Shown one piece after another: positions 1 to 10,780 of a DNA stretch of 64,000 nucleotides (positions are counted from its first letter, which is position 1; the number at the start of each line of letters is the position of its first letter). The stretch comes from Chamaea fasciata (lineage: Eukaryota; Chordata; Aves; Passeriformes; Sylviidae), in the NCBI GenBank assembly GCA_029207755.1, contig JARCOQ010000002.1, positions 39,566,244-39,630,243 on the forward strand, given 5' to 3'. The notes beneath the pieces are model-generated. The model was not told the DNA's origin. It saw only the letters and a list, made by a program, of their open reading frames with translations, and did no database searches. Both the position numbers and the translations under genes were made by a program.

Positions 1-1731
1 CTTGTTATTTACTGAGCACAATAGAGAGGATGGAGAGAGCCTCTGCATCCATGTGCTCTCATCCCACAGAGGCTGAGGGACATCTGCTGGGCAGACAGTA
101 ACAACAGGATGTCAGGAGGCAAGCAGAAGCTGCACAGACCATAAATAAAACTCTGCTTAGAGACAGCCCTCCCTGACTTGGGAGAGTGAACCAGCTCCTG
201 CAAGGGACTTCCTTGCATTTTTGGATAGTTTACAATCCAAACCTCTAGGAGAAGATCACATCTAGCAGTACACCTGTCTACTCTTTTGGCCCACCATCAC
301 AACCCACTCTGACCTTGTGGATCAGACTGTGCTGATCCTCATTAAATAGTCCAGCTAAACCAAATTAACTGATTTTGGGATGCAGGTTATTTAAAACTTT
401 AGACAGTGCTGACTCATTCCTGATTTTCTACAGTAACACTGAAAAGAGAGTAAACACGTAGGTCTGAGGTAGACACCAGTCATATGGGTGTCAAAAGGTA
501 TCTTGTGATCTGCTAGCACAGGGTGTCTCCCTGGTAGCATGTCTGGGCAGCCCCAGGGACTGGTGACCATCACTAATAGCCTTAGGAAGGAAATGTAAGT
601 GTCTGGGCAGCACCAGAGCCAACACCTTCTGAAGCTCAGCCTCAGACTGGCCAGCCATGACCAGGACAGTGCATTTACCTCATAGCTCAGACACAGCCAG
701 TTAATAAATATTTTTTACCTGCTTCTGTAGCCTGTTGCTATATTGGATAGCAACATCTCTATTAATACCTAGCGCAGTCCAAATGGGCTGTGACCTTGGC
801 ATGTCCCCTCAGGTCTAGCATTTGTTCAAGTCTTTTTCCCATCTACATCTGCATGCTGAACTCTGCTAACCTTCTGCCAGTTTTATTTCATTGTTCTTTT
901 CTCCTGCTTCTTCCTTACGCTAAATATGTTTCTATTCCTTTGCTCATAGCTTGCTTCATGCGGCAAAAGTCATGACTGACCATTTTACCTTTAAACCTGC
1001 TATTTATAAAGAGAACAAATGTATCTCTTAGAGATGATATTCATCTTGCAAATACTATTCCTCTTCATGTTGAAGTGGTCCACTTGTTACAAACCTGACT
1101 TCAATTCTGAAACCAGTCTTTTATCATTTGAAATAACCTACTTGCTGCACCCTGACTTTTTTTCTTTTCAGAAAGGTGGCTGGTTTGTTATTTTTTCTCA
1201 GATATCTTAACATATTTTAAAATATGCGTACTATTTTCACTCTTATCCTCATTCCATCGATCAAAATCATTCTCAAAATGTTTTATTAACTTTGCATTAC
1301 ATATTTTAAAATTTAAAAAAAAAGATCTTTTTTTCTAAAATTGAAATTTATTTTCCTAGAAAGTTATCCTTTCATAATGGGAATGGATTTTGCATTTACT
1401 TGCTTGTTACATAACACTTCCCTTAGCTCTACAGGTGTGTCCGGCAATAGATGGCTGTTACAGGTAGGACAGTGGGCTTGCTTTGTGTCAGAGGTGGTCT
1501 TTGCACTTGGAAAATGCTCTGACTTTTGGAGTTTGGCATACTTGCCACCTCTACATCTCTCATGGATTTCTCAGGTATAAATCTGAAAACGCCCACTGAT
1601 ACAGAAGAAGTAACTAATAGTGAACCTTAGTAACAATTTGGCTCCTCGCACTGCTGTACACCAATTTTAGGATTATAGCATGAAGACTACAGAATAAATA
1701 TTTCAAGCCAAGAACCTACAGTTGATATAAC

Positions 1732-1758
1732 AAAAAAAAAAATATATATATAAAAAAA
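1732..1758. repeat. A-rich and (AT)n simple repeat
   Basis: A run of about eleven A is followed by an alternating TA stretch and a second short A run. It is low-complexity sequence in the contactin intron with no evident function. Confidence 0.85.
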
Positions 1759-4516
1759 TTCACTGTTCCCTTGTTCCTCCTCCATGAAGGAATTAGAGGA
1801 GCCTTCTAAATAGTAATACCTTTTAAGGTACTACTTCTATCTGGGGAGATGAGGGTGTTTTTCCCTCCCCACCCTACCCACCCCCATCCTGCCCTTTCTG
1901 TCTTTGTTCATTTAGCCAGAGTTCATCTGCCCATTTTCTGGCAGACAAATCTTTCATGGAGTAGTTTGCTCTTCTCCATCTTCACAGGAATAATTACAAT
2001 CTGAGCAGCACTTATTCAGTAAACATAAAAGTAAATGCTGCTGTTCTGCACAATTCAGCAGGAGAGAATAACTTCTAAGGATGGTGTCGCTAGATCTTTC
2101 CAATTTCATTTTTGGGAAGGATTTTATCAAAAAAGAGATAATGATTTATAGGATCAGTACAGTGAGTCAGTGCATTATAATATTCATTTAAGTCCACCAA
2201 GTCCACACTATCAGCCCAGTTTTCCTAAATACTGATAGTTTTCCTTTAAAGCACCTCCACAGTGCAAAAAGGAAAGGAGTCTGTGTAGGATAACATTGGG
2301 GCTAAAAATCCTCCCTGCCCAAAAATCCCCCCAAAGTACAGAACAGTTTTATGTTTTCTGTATTATTTACTTTCTTAAGAGTCTCCTTCACTTGTTGGGA
2401 AGACTCTTAATTTCAAAACTGATTCTGAAAGTTCATCATTTGTACAGTGCAGTGCAAAACAAAGCATTTGGTACTCCTTTAATCCCCAAACAGTGAATAG
2501 GATTATTTATCTTTTTTCAGTTTTTTAATTATTTCTTAGCGTAGAATTATTGTGGATCACAGATAAAAAAGTTGCCTTCAGTTCAGTCTGAATGCAAAAC
2601 TGTCTGACTAGCCACTGTTTCTGTGTCTCAATTCGTATTCTGGCTGCAGTCATCACAGCAGTGACAACCACTTACACAGTCTTCACATCTCTGACCTTTT
2701 GGCAACAGCATTATAAAAGGGACAGCTATTTCCTTAATACTTGAATGTTTGGGTTTTAATCAACAAAAGTGACAGAATATTTACTAAACGTGAACAAGTT
2801 GACAATGACCCACTTTCACTCTGGTCCTGCTTGCCCTTTGTCCTAAGAAGTAATGAAAGGCAAAGGAACATGTCCAACTTCGCGTTGTCATCCTTGAAAA
2901 GTAGTGTTAAGTGTTATGTCACATGAGTTTTATGCAAGGTTTGCTGCCCTCATTTGCATCTTCCAAAGCACATATTATTCCTGCCTTCAGTACAGGTTTG
3001 TCTGCTGTCCGCCCAACCTTACTAAATATGTGCCAGCTGCAGTCTGATAAAGTAGAAGTAGCTCAAAAACTTTGTCAGAATTGTGGAGAAACATAGTGTG
3101 TTGTTCATACTTATTGTTTGGAATCTTTAAGCTGAAGGTTATAAAGTCTATTTGAGACCAAGGCAATATCTTCTTGGTCATTCACAATTGATAAGGAAGG
3201 AAATCAGAAAGAATTACTGACTGGAAGAAGAGTTATTTTGGGTTTCTTTTTCCTTTTCCTGAAAGGTTAATACTTAAGTATAAATGAAAAAGCTCATGGG
3301 ATGGGAGTTTGGGTAATACAATCAAAAGATCAACTTGAAGAAAACAAATAATCCAAAAATAACAAAAAAGTAAAATATTTTTTTAAAATCTTGAGTGAAA
3401 ATGAAAAATCATTTTCAGAGAGGACTACTTGACATAATAACTTGGTTTATTATATTATTTATTTAATAAAACCATATTATGGCTATTCATGGAGAATTAT
3501 TCAATATTTTGCTGATTCTTAGCTGCACTTTTTCTATTTTTAAAATGGAACAGATAATTAAATCTGCATAGTATTGGATTTATTTTTTCTTTTTTTAGCG
3601 AAATACACCTTGAGGATATTTAGAAAGAGCATATGGATGTTTTAACCACAGCGTGGAAAAGCAGGACAGAAATTCTGCTTAATTTAGGCCCTTACTTGAT
3701 ATGCTTTATCTGTAGCCTTAATTTTCTGTGATCAACAGAAAGAGCCAATAACTCTGAGTTTTTTGCATTTACTGAGGATGACCTGCAATTAGATCAGATT
3801 AAGCAATGACAAAGGCTGTATTACCTAGAAACCAGCTTTGGGAAAAGAGTAGTACCATTTAAGATACTTTTTAACTTTAAACTTCAAGGAAGTGGTCTGC
3901 AACTATCAGAGGGAGAAGAATTTTAGAATTTTTTTTAATTTTTTTTTTTTAAACCATGATTTGCTTTTAACTATTGCTTAACTCATGATCAGAGCAAAGC
4001 AGTTTGCTCCTTTCCAGCTCAAAGTGATGGGTGTCTGGAAATCAGGTATCAAAGTTTACTATTCTTTGGCTAAAAACAACAGAAAGTCCAGAAAAAATGT
4101 AAAACCTCACAAACAAGAATGCATAAAAAAATGTTTTCTTCCCCTCCTTTTCTTTCAGTTTTCAAATATAGGCTACTTTTTTATGATTTATGCTTCATGC
4201 TACTATCAATATTCAGTGTTATCATTAATGAAAACCTATTCTAGGTTATAGATCCCTTCTGAGGAGTTTAAATTAAGGTTACAGAAAATAAGATTTTAAA
4301 AAAGAAACAGCAAATTCAGAGAAGTGTAAATAAACAAATTCTCTATTTTAAGAAATATGTCCCTCACTTTTAAACATCAGAAGTATCTTTATTTCAGTTC
4401 AAATCAAAGTAAATCCCCACACCATCTACCTCAGTCAACAATCATTGAATTTATTTGTTTTATAACCACTTCTTCTTTTGTCTCTTTTGGTCATCAGAAA
4501 TAGATGCATGTGTTAC

Positions 4517-4566
4517 CACACACACACACACACACATAAAAAAAAAAGAGAGAGAGAGAGAGAGAT
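4517..4566. repeat. Compound microsatellite (CA)n-A(n)-(GA)n
   Basis: About ten CA units, then an A run, then about nine AG units lie back to back. A perfect compound dinucleotide tract of this kind is likely to vary in length between individuals. It lies in the intron upstream of the contactin exon at 6489. Confidence 0.95.
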
Positions 4567-6488
4567 CAAAGTTAAATCATGAACATTTCATTAGCATGAG
4601 ACATGGCATGTCTTCTGAATAAACACAGCTACTTGTAATTTTGCTCCTGGCTTTCTAGAAAAAGGACAAAAATTTCAGTTGCATTTCCACCCCTGCTACT
4701 GTTCATTTGTGTAATCTTAGTCAACTCAATTTTCCTTTCTGACCCTTTTCTTGTTGGATCCTCAGCAGTCTGCACTATCTGGATGATAGGGTCTCCAGGA
4801 CTCATATTCCCTCTCCCTTCCTATTCATACAGTGCTCAATATTGTGCAGATCTCACCATTGTAGCATCAAATTTGTAAAGATGCATCACTAGTTAAATGA
4901 AAGGAATCTGGCTGCCCTAGAGATAATAAGCATGGGAGATTCAATAGTAGGATGTGAATAAATGGTTATTTATTCCTTTTTCTTTTCAAGAAAAGAAAGC
5001 TGACTCTTAATAGGTGTTACTTCAGATATCAGTAGCGTTGGTCAAGTATTCATCCAGCAAAATACCTCAGTGAATTACACTTATTTCAGAACAAGTGGTG
5101 TCTGCAGCTAAATTTGTGAACTGAGCTGTAACTCATTTAAGAATTAAAGCAACAGCATTTTAAAATGAGATGATGCAGGCACACACACAAAAGACAAATA
5201 TTTGAATTTTACAGTTGAAAGAGTTGGCTGCTAGCTGACACAAAGTAATACACCCTCAATCAAAATTAACAGAGGCACTTTTCTCAAGTGAAGATAGGAC
5301 CTCAAATGTATATTTTTGCAACCAGATTGTTTCAGGTTTTTTTATTGCAGTCCTAGTGCAATTTTAAAAGTCAACATTGTGTTCATTGGTCTTATTTTCC
5401 TGTGAACCCCTTGGGGATTTTTTGGTTTCCCATTTCTTGGGAGACATTCTCAAGGGTTCTCTCATCTGTGACCTTTTTTCTCAGAGGAGAAGTTATCCCA
5501 ATACAATGTAAATAACTTATTAAGAAATAACCGGCTTCACACAAAAGATCAAAATGTGGAAGAAGTGCAAGTAGGTCTCAGTATGAAAAACAGTAAGCTG
5601 AGTATAGGTCTTTGAATGGCATGTTAGTGACATGTCCTGGTAGGCAAAATAGGGCACCAGGTGAATTGCCTTACTTGTGTAGCTCAGCTAGATACATTTT
5701 CTCCAGTTGTGCCCTGAAAATGCTTGGCCCTTGAGGGCAGAGACTGGCCAAATTCTCAGCTCAGCCTTATGAGAAGCTCTGTTAGATTATGATAAATTTG
5801 AAGATACCTGAGAATAAGAATTAAGAACCACCAAAGATCATTTAGGGGTTCATTTTATGTCTGAAAAGGAATGGGCATAAACATATATCAAAACTTCATT
5901 TACCAGAAACTTATTTATATCTGAAAACTAAAATTGAATCTATTTCCTTCTTTTTCTTCTGTTAAGATCTTGCAGATGATAAAAATATTTCCATCATTGT
6001 TCTGTCATTGCCTATTCATTGGACTGATGAGAAATCTCCTGGATGTGGGTTGCACCAGGCCAGGAAGAGAATACTGCTCAATACACATCTTAACTGACGC
6101 AGTCAGAGTTTTCTGGGGTGAACATAGATATTCTGGTGACCTCCCAGAGGATGAGTTCTCTTTGAATGGTGTCCTTCAATGATGAGCTCTCCTTGACAAA
6201 GTTCACCTTCTGCTCTTCTGTCTAACAGTAACCTCTTCTTGTGCCAGTACACAGATATTCCATGTGCTTCAGGTCACACCACGATATCCCAAGTCTTGCC
6301 ATTTTGGAGAAGAGAGCACTGCATGGCTTGAGGTCAAGCTGTAAATCCCATATGCTTAAAGGGGTCTGATGATCAGAAAAAGGCATAAATGGCAAAAATA
6401 CCCTCCACAGGATAACAAGCACAAGCATCTGGAAGCATGAGCTTGCCAGGTGCCTATATTAATCCTTAATTTGGTTGCTTGTTGGCAG

Positions 6489-6675
6489 GTTGGTTACTGG
6501 AAGGACATGCAGCAGGAAGAGGCAGCAGCAAAGGTCAAAACAGAGGGAAATGAGTCATCCATCCTCCTGACAGGATTAGAAGGAAACACATTATATCACC
6601 TAACAGTGAGGGCATACAATGCTGCAGGGTACGGACCACCTAGCACTGCTGTGCATGCAGCAACCAAGAAATCCC
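6489..6675 (+). CDS. CNTN5: Contactin-5 exon: second half of fibronectin III domain 3
   Basis: Coding exon of a contactin, a GPI-anchored neuronal cell-adhesion molecule of the immunoglobulin superfamily (six Ig then four fibronectin III domains). The exon follows a pyrimidine-containing acceptor ending in CAG at 6486-6488 and ends before GTAAGT at 6676. It opens in phase 0 with VGYWKD and closes in phase 1. The translation carries the conserved late strands of a contactin FnIII domain, including [15 protein letters not shown], and ends in the linker KKS before domain 4. GNESS contains an N-glycosylation sequon. In contactins this domain lies near the membrane on the extracellular face. The exact paralogue is assigned from remembered similarity to CNTN5 rather than CNTN1, 3, 4 or 6; the clearest cue is the downstream exons. 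The start of the gene lies outside the window. Confidence 0.9.
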
Positions 6676-7121
6676 GTAAGTAATCTCAGTACCTTTGCTA
6701 AATGGAAGAAATCAGGGAGCAACCCCTGTCCCCTTGGGTTTTTATTTATTTAGAGTGTGTAATAATCAGGAATCATGTATAGATTTGATTCATGGCTTTG
6801 CTTTGATGTTTAGACAGGAATTCATATGACTTTGCATTCATAACAAAGGGTAATCTCCTAGGAACCAAGGCATTTTGTATAAAGGGAGAGAAAAGAGTTC
6901 AAGTTCATAGGCTTTGTGAAAATTATGGGGTGGGCAGAATAAATACACTATAATCTACAAAATTACACTACTGATGAAAAAAAAAATCATAAATGTTCCA
7001 TCTAGAGTTGGAAGCCTGGTAACACTACCAATTTTAATATAATGAAAGATCAAAATACTTTTGTTTCTAGAGAAACTAGCTATAAAAATATATGTGTGTA
7101 CATGCTGTTTTTTCTTCCCAG
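6676..7121 (+). other. CNTN5: Contactin intron, 446 bp
   Basis: A short intron with donor GTAAGT at 6676-6681 and acceptor TTCTTCCCAG ending at 7121. A second AG six bases downstream (7127-7128) would break the reading frame, so the first is taken as the real acceptor. Nothing else is visible inside. Confidence 0.9.
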
Positions 7122-7234
7122 CTCCCAGCCAAGCACCAGGCAATATTATGTGGATACAGGATGGTTCACATGTGTCGCTTGGGTGGGAGCCAGTCAGGCC
7201 TCTAGCTAATGAATCTGATGTAATGGGATACAAG
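7122..7234 (+). CDS. CNTN5: Contactin-5 exon: first half of fibronectin III domain 4
   Basis: This 113-base exon completes the proline codon split from the previous exon (C + CT) and ends in phase 0 after GYK, before donor GTTAGT at 7235. The translation begins [11 protein letters not shown], the usual contactin FnIII-4 opening, and contains the [10 protein letters not shown] segment with an NES glycosylation sequon. The conserved tryptophans of strand B (IMW) and strand C (LGWEPV) are present. The wording [17 protein letters not shown] is, from memory, closer to CNTN5 than to other contactins. The exon forms the first strands of the last extracellular domain before the GPI anchor. Spacing to the next exon is 1,395 bases. 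Confidence 0.92.
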
Positions 7235-8629
7235 GTTAGTGCTTCCCCTTCCTTGCTCACCTTTCTCTCCTCCAAGCAATTGCTCCTCTTCTTTGTTGTC
7301 TTTTTTCCCTTTCTTGTTCCTGTTTGCAAGTGAAGCATTCTATTAAGACTGTCTCAAATCAGCTTTCATTATGAGAAGCAATAAATAAAATTAAAATGAG
7401 AAAAGTGTCCCAACATCTTTTTTGTTGTGATTTTCAAATACTGAACTCTATCTGACTCTATCTGAGGGGGTCAGTCCATCATCTCTGAGTCAGCGGTGGC
7501 TATTAATATCAGATTGCAATGAAATTCCTAATAACTCTTCAATTCAACTGTGTTTGCAATAGGATTTAGAGAAATGCAGAATAATGAGATATCTTTACAT
7601 TAAAATTATTCTTTTTTGCAGCAGAGACACAAGTACTTCAATTTGTTTTGTGATCATGTTAGTGATGTTCTACAGCAGTGATGGTAACATCTGGAATTCA
7701 AAGTTTTGAAATTTTAAAGATTAAAATTTAACACTTAAATTAGCAAGTTATTAACACTTAAATAACAAGTCATGAAAACCAGAATTCATGCAATACCTTG
7801 AATCAAAGTAGAATTTTTTCAGTGTTTTTAGAGAAGCATGGGGTCTGGGGTTTCTTGAAGCCCATATCAAATCATTTATGTAGACTACAATCTTATATCT
7901 CCTCTGATACATCAGGAAATATCACTGAGAAAGTATAAAAATGGTTCAAATAAACCAGAAACTGTTCTAACCTTTATCAGAATAGTTGATATTCTGAAAT
8001 AGTTGAGTTGACTTTGGTTTTTCACCTCTCTGACCTTTTCAATTTTCTGTGGGAACAGAAACTCTTATGCAGAAATACCAAAAAGACAGCTACGTGCTGA
8101 CTTGCTTTCCCCCCACATGCCATAAATTTGTATTGAGTTTCACAGAAAATGCAGGGACAGACCTGAGCTGTTGTCAGTTGATTTGGCCAGCTAAGGTAAA
8201 CACAGTAAATACATTATTCAGGCTATTTTCCTTACATTTGAGGTTGGGTTCTTGAGCCAAAAATGTGAATGTCAACATGAACTTCAGCAGAAGAATTTTA
8301 ACCAAATGGAACTCAAAATACATTTTGAAATTTTGGAGACAAAGTTGTGCAACACCTGATGCTGGAGAGGGCAAGTCCTCTGTCTCTGCTCTAGGTCATA
8401 ATCTATGTCCTTTCACATTCATGAATCTTCATAATATTTTACTATTACTGTTTCGAAGCCACTGCAGGAAGGGAAGAGTAAAAGCAAATGTCTGTTCAAA
8501 TGCAATGTCAAGAAATCGCTAATTAAAGCATGAAACAGTTAACATTGCAGTGACCGTGTTATCTACACAAAATGTCTGGTACAGAGCTTGAATGACCACT
8601 GTGACCACGGTCTACTTCATCCACCGCAG
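7235..8629 (+). other. CNTN5: Contactin intron, 1395 bp
   Basis: The intron runs from donor GTTAGT at 7235 to acceptor CACCGCAG ending at 8629. The exon frame stays open into the intron until 7333 and reads as a hydrophobic tail, discussed as a finding. It contains a perfect 10-base tandem duplication (ACTCTATCTG twice, 7445-7464). I see no named transposable element. Confidence 0.88.
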
Positions 8630-8798
8630 GTGTTACTACGGCAAGAGGGCCAGAGCAACAGCCAAGTTATAGAAACACAGAAAACCTCTGCAGTGGTACT
8701 TCTTCCTGATGTTGGGGTCTACATCATTGAGGTCTGTGCAGTCAGTGAAGGAGGGGATGGGACTGCAAGTCCCCAGATAAGAGTTCCATCTTTTTCAG
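8630..8798 (+). CDS. CNTN5: Contactin-5 exon: second half of fibronectin III domain 4
   Basis: This 169-base exon starts in phase 0 ([17 protein letters not shown]) and ends in phase 1 before GTAAGG at 8799. It holds the remaining strands of FnIII-4: the [17 protein letters not shown] segment, then [18 protein letters not shown], a signature seen near the C terminus of contactins (GGDG followed by an IR(V/I)P motif). A cysteine codon at 8735-8737 follows IIEV; FnIII domains normally have no disulphide, so it would be unpaired. The exon is joined in frame to the terminal exon through a split glycine codon (G + GA). The domain is extracellular and adjoins the GPI attachment region. Confidence 0.92.
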
Positions 8799-10398
8799 GT
8801 AAGGTTACACTTATATTTGAGAGCATGGTGCTTACAATAATGCTCATTAACTCTGTTATTCTCTAGCAGAAAAGCAATGTTCTCACAATTCTTTAGCTAT
8901 TAAAAAAAAAAATGATCTGAGTCTTTAGTTCTATGCTGAAACAAAGGTATCTAGTGACACATGGGTGGTTTAAGAGCATCTAAGGCAACCATGTGAGACT
9001 GATGAACAAAGAGATGATTTATAGGAAACCTCTCCCTTTTGAGAATAACATCTAAAAACCTACCTGAGCTATAGATGTTATTATGTGCACTAGTGTCTCA
9101 AATAGCAATATAGTCAGCTGGGATGCAATCCATGGACACCAGCAGTGGAGCCTTGACAGCAATTCAGCTAATCTTCTGAAACTTAGTATTAAGACAAGAA
9201 CGCCTAAGGACATCTTACAATGTCCTAAGGTATCCCAAACAGAGCTGGCAGATGGGATGTGGGACTTAGGGGATACACACATCATTCTGTACCACCAGCC
9301 AGAGGTGTACTACGTAACTCAGCTAAAGTGGCATGTATTTAGGTAGCTGACCTCTGTGTACATGCCTGCTTGAGAAAAAGCTGAATTTCTCTGTAAGTTC
9401 CAGTGACTCCCTTGCATAATTATTACTTTATTTAAATATATAATACCAACATCAATATTTAAGTGTTATTATTAGCTTCTCTCTCCTGAGTTACTGTGAT
9501 AAGTTGAAAGAATTTAAAGTAACAATATTACAAGGATACGTAAGGGATGGGAGGATTCACAGCAAGCGCAACAAAGAAACAACATAATCTTCACCTAAAC
9601 ACAACTAGGCATTTTAATTATAACCTTCTGATAACACTTTGAGTTTTTTTCAAAAGTTGCCTTTTGGTCCTTAAGAAGCACTAACCAGAAGGTGAGAGCC
9701 TGAAACTTCAATCTAGAACTACAATTTCAGGTCTAGTCTGGTCACAAACTGCAGTGCTATCACCAGAATGCAGAAGACACCAATCCCTCCTCCATGGAAT
9801 ATTTCTTTCATATGTCTTTCGAACCATAATTCTAGGCCACAAAGTCCTCCATCTAATTAGACTATGCATATAACATTAGTTTCACTTAGGGCAATTGTTG
9901 TCCAAAGAAACTGGTTCCCTTCCCATCTTGTTGCCACCACCCCAGAGCACAGTTTCCCTTACCATGGCCTTTTAAGACACTGCTGTGATCAAAAATCAGC
10001 ACTGGACTAATGGAACAAAGACCACTTTTTCCTCTGGACAAGCAGGGATCAAGGGCTAGCTTTCATTCCTTGTTCTGGGACAAAGATTTGTGACACAGGG
10101 CAGATTCTGCAGCCTAATGCTTTTTTGAAGATTAAGACACAAAAACATATATCCTTTTAGAATTTTCTACTAATTTGCAGACTGAGTATGAAGATCCAGA
10201 ATGTCAGTTGCTGTAGGTATCATCATAAAATCCCATCTGTGTAGGGAACCCATTTTGTGACTGCAGTTCTCACAAAGCAATCCATTGCCTAAAAATTAGT
10301 CTTTTGCTGAGGATAATAGAATATAAATTTGGGAAAAATGTAATATCTAAATGTACTGAGAACCATTTGCTTCTTCATTACTTTGCTTTTCATTTCAG
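8799..10398 (+). other. CNTN5: Contactin last intron, 1600 bp
   Basis: The last intron has donor GTAAGG at 8799 and acceptor CATTTCAG ending at 10398. The exon frame stays open 22 codons into the intron, to the stop at 8864-8866. No repeat family is recognisable inside. Confidence 0.88.
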
Positions 10399-10502
10399 GA
10401 GGGAAAGTAACAAGTGCTCAGTCCACCTTACATGTGTTGTCTCCTTCCTCATCCTCTGTAACACTGCTTTTGGCACTGATGGTGCCTTCGACCTCATGGT
10501 GA
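10399..10502 (+). CDS. CNTN5: Contactin-5 terminal exon: GPI-anchor signal and stop
   Basis: The terminal coding exon completes a glycine codon and encodes [16 protein letters not shown], then a serine run and the hydrophobic stretch VTLLLALMV, ending PSTSW with stop TGA at 10500-10502. The layout of small residues, a polar spacer and a short hydrophobic C-terminal segment is that of a GPI-attachment signal, cleaved in the endoplasmic reticulum so that the protein is tethered to the outer leaflet. Likely omega residues are among the small residues at the domain exit (S-G-G) or within TSAQS; this is inference. The [12 protein letters not shown]...PSTSW ending matches my recollection of CNTN5 and differs from the tails of CNTN1, 3, 4 and 6. 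It is the main reason for the paralogue call. Confidence 0.9.
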
Positions 10503-10780
10503 AGGCTGCAGACTTTGTTGTTGTTGTTATTTGTTTGCTTTAACTTGATGACACCGAGGGATGGAGGTTTTTGTCCGTGGAGAAACTGAAAACCCAAGCT
10601 AATGCTTAAAGACCCATCAAAATGCCTGTGGTGCCCTTAGAGGAGTGTTGGAGACACGGTCAATAATTCATCAGGTTTTTATCTCTTCTTTATTTGTAAA
10701 AGTCCTCTGGGGAGGAGACCCTTTTTGGCCCAAAAATATGCAGATTGTATGTAATAAACTTTTGTAAGCAAAGATAATTT
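10503..10780 (+). other. CNTN5: Contactin-5 3' UTR (proximal form)
   Basis: Non-coding sequence directly after the TGA, continuing the terminal exon. A canonical AATAAA lies at 10753-10758, followed by TTTTGTAAG and T-rich sequence, so cleavage near 10775 is expected. A longer 3' UTR is possible because more AATAAA motifs occur downstream, for example near 13283. The true end cannot be set from sequence alone. Confidence 0.65.
10753..10758 (+). promoter_or_regulatory. CNTN5: Polyadenylation signal AATAAA
   Basis: First canonical hexamer after the contactin stop codon, about 250 bases downstream, with T-rich sequence following. It is the likely proximal poly(A) signal. Confidence 0.65.

Larger units (their letters stand above)
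1..6488 (+). other. CNTN5: Intron of contactin gene (upstream part), no exon seen
   Basis: This stretch lies upstream of the first recognisable contactin exon, whose acceptor is at 6487-6488, so it is inferred to be a large intron of the same gene. I looked for the preceding exon, which should encode the first half of fibronectin III domain 3 and end in phase 0 next to a GT donor, and found none. The open frames here are short and resemble no protein. It contains an A-rich/(AT)n tract near 1732-1758, a compound microsatellite at 4517-4566, and no repeat family I can name. Contactin introns are commonly very long, which fits. Confidence 0.7.

Noticed and set aside
7128..7234. Alternative acceptor at 7127-7128 for the FnIII-4 exon
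   Set aside because: Using it would shift the frame and destroy the contactin sequence.
6955..7338. 127-codon minus-strand frame over the contactin exon
   Set aside because: It lies antisense to a clear exon, has no domain, and is a shadow frame.
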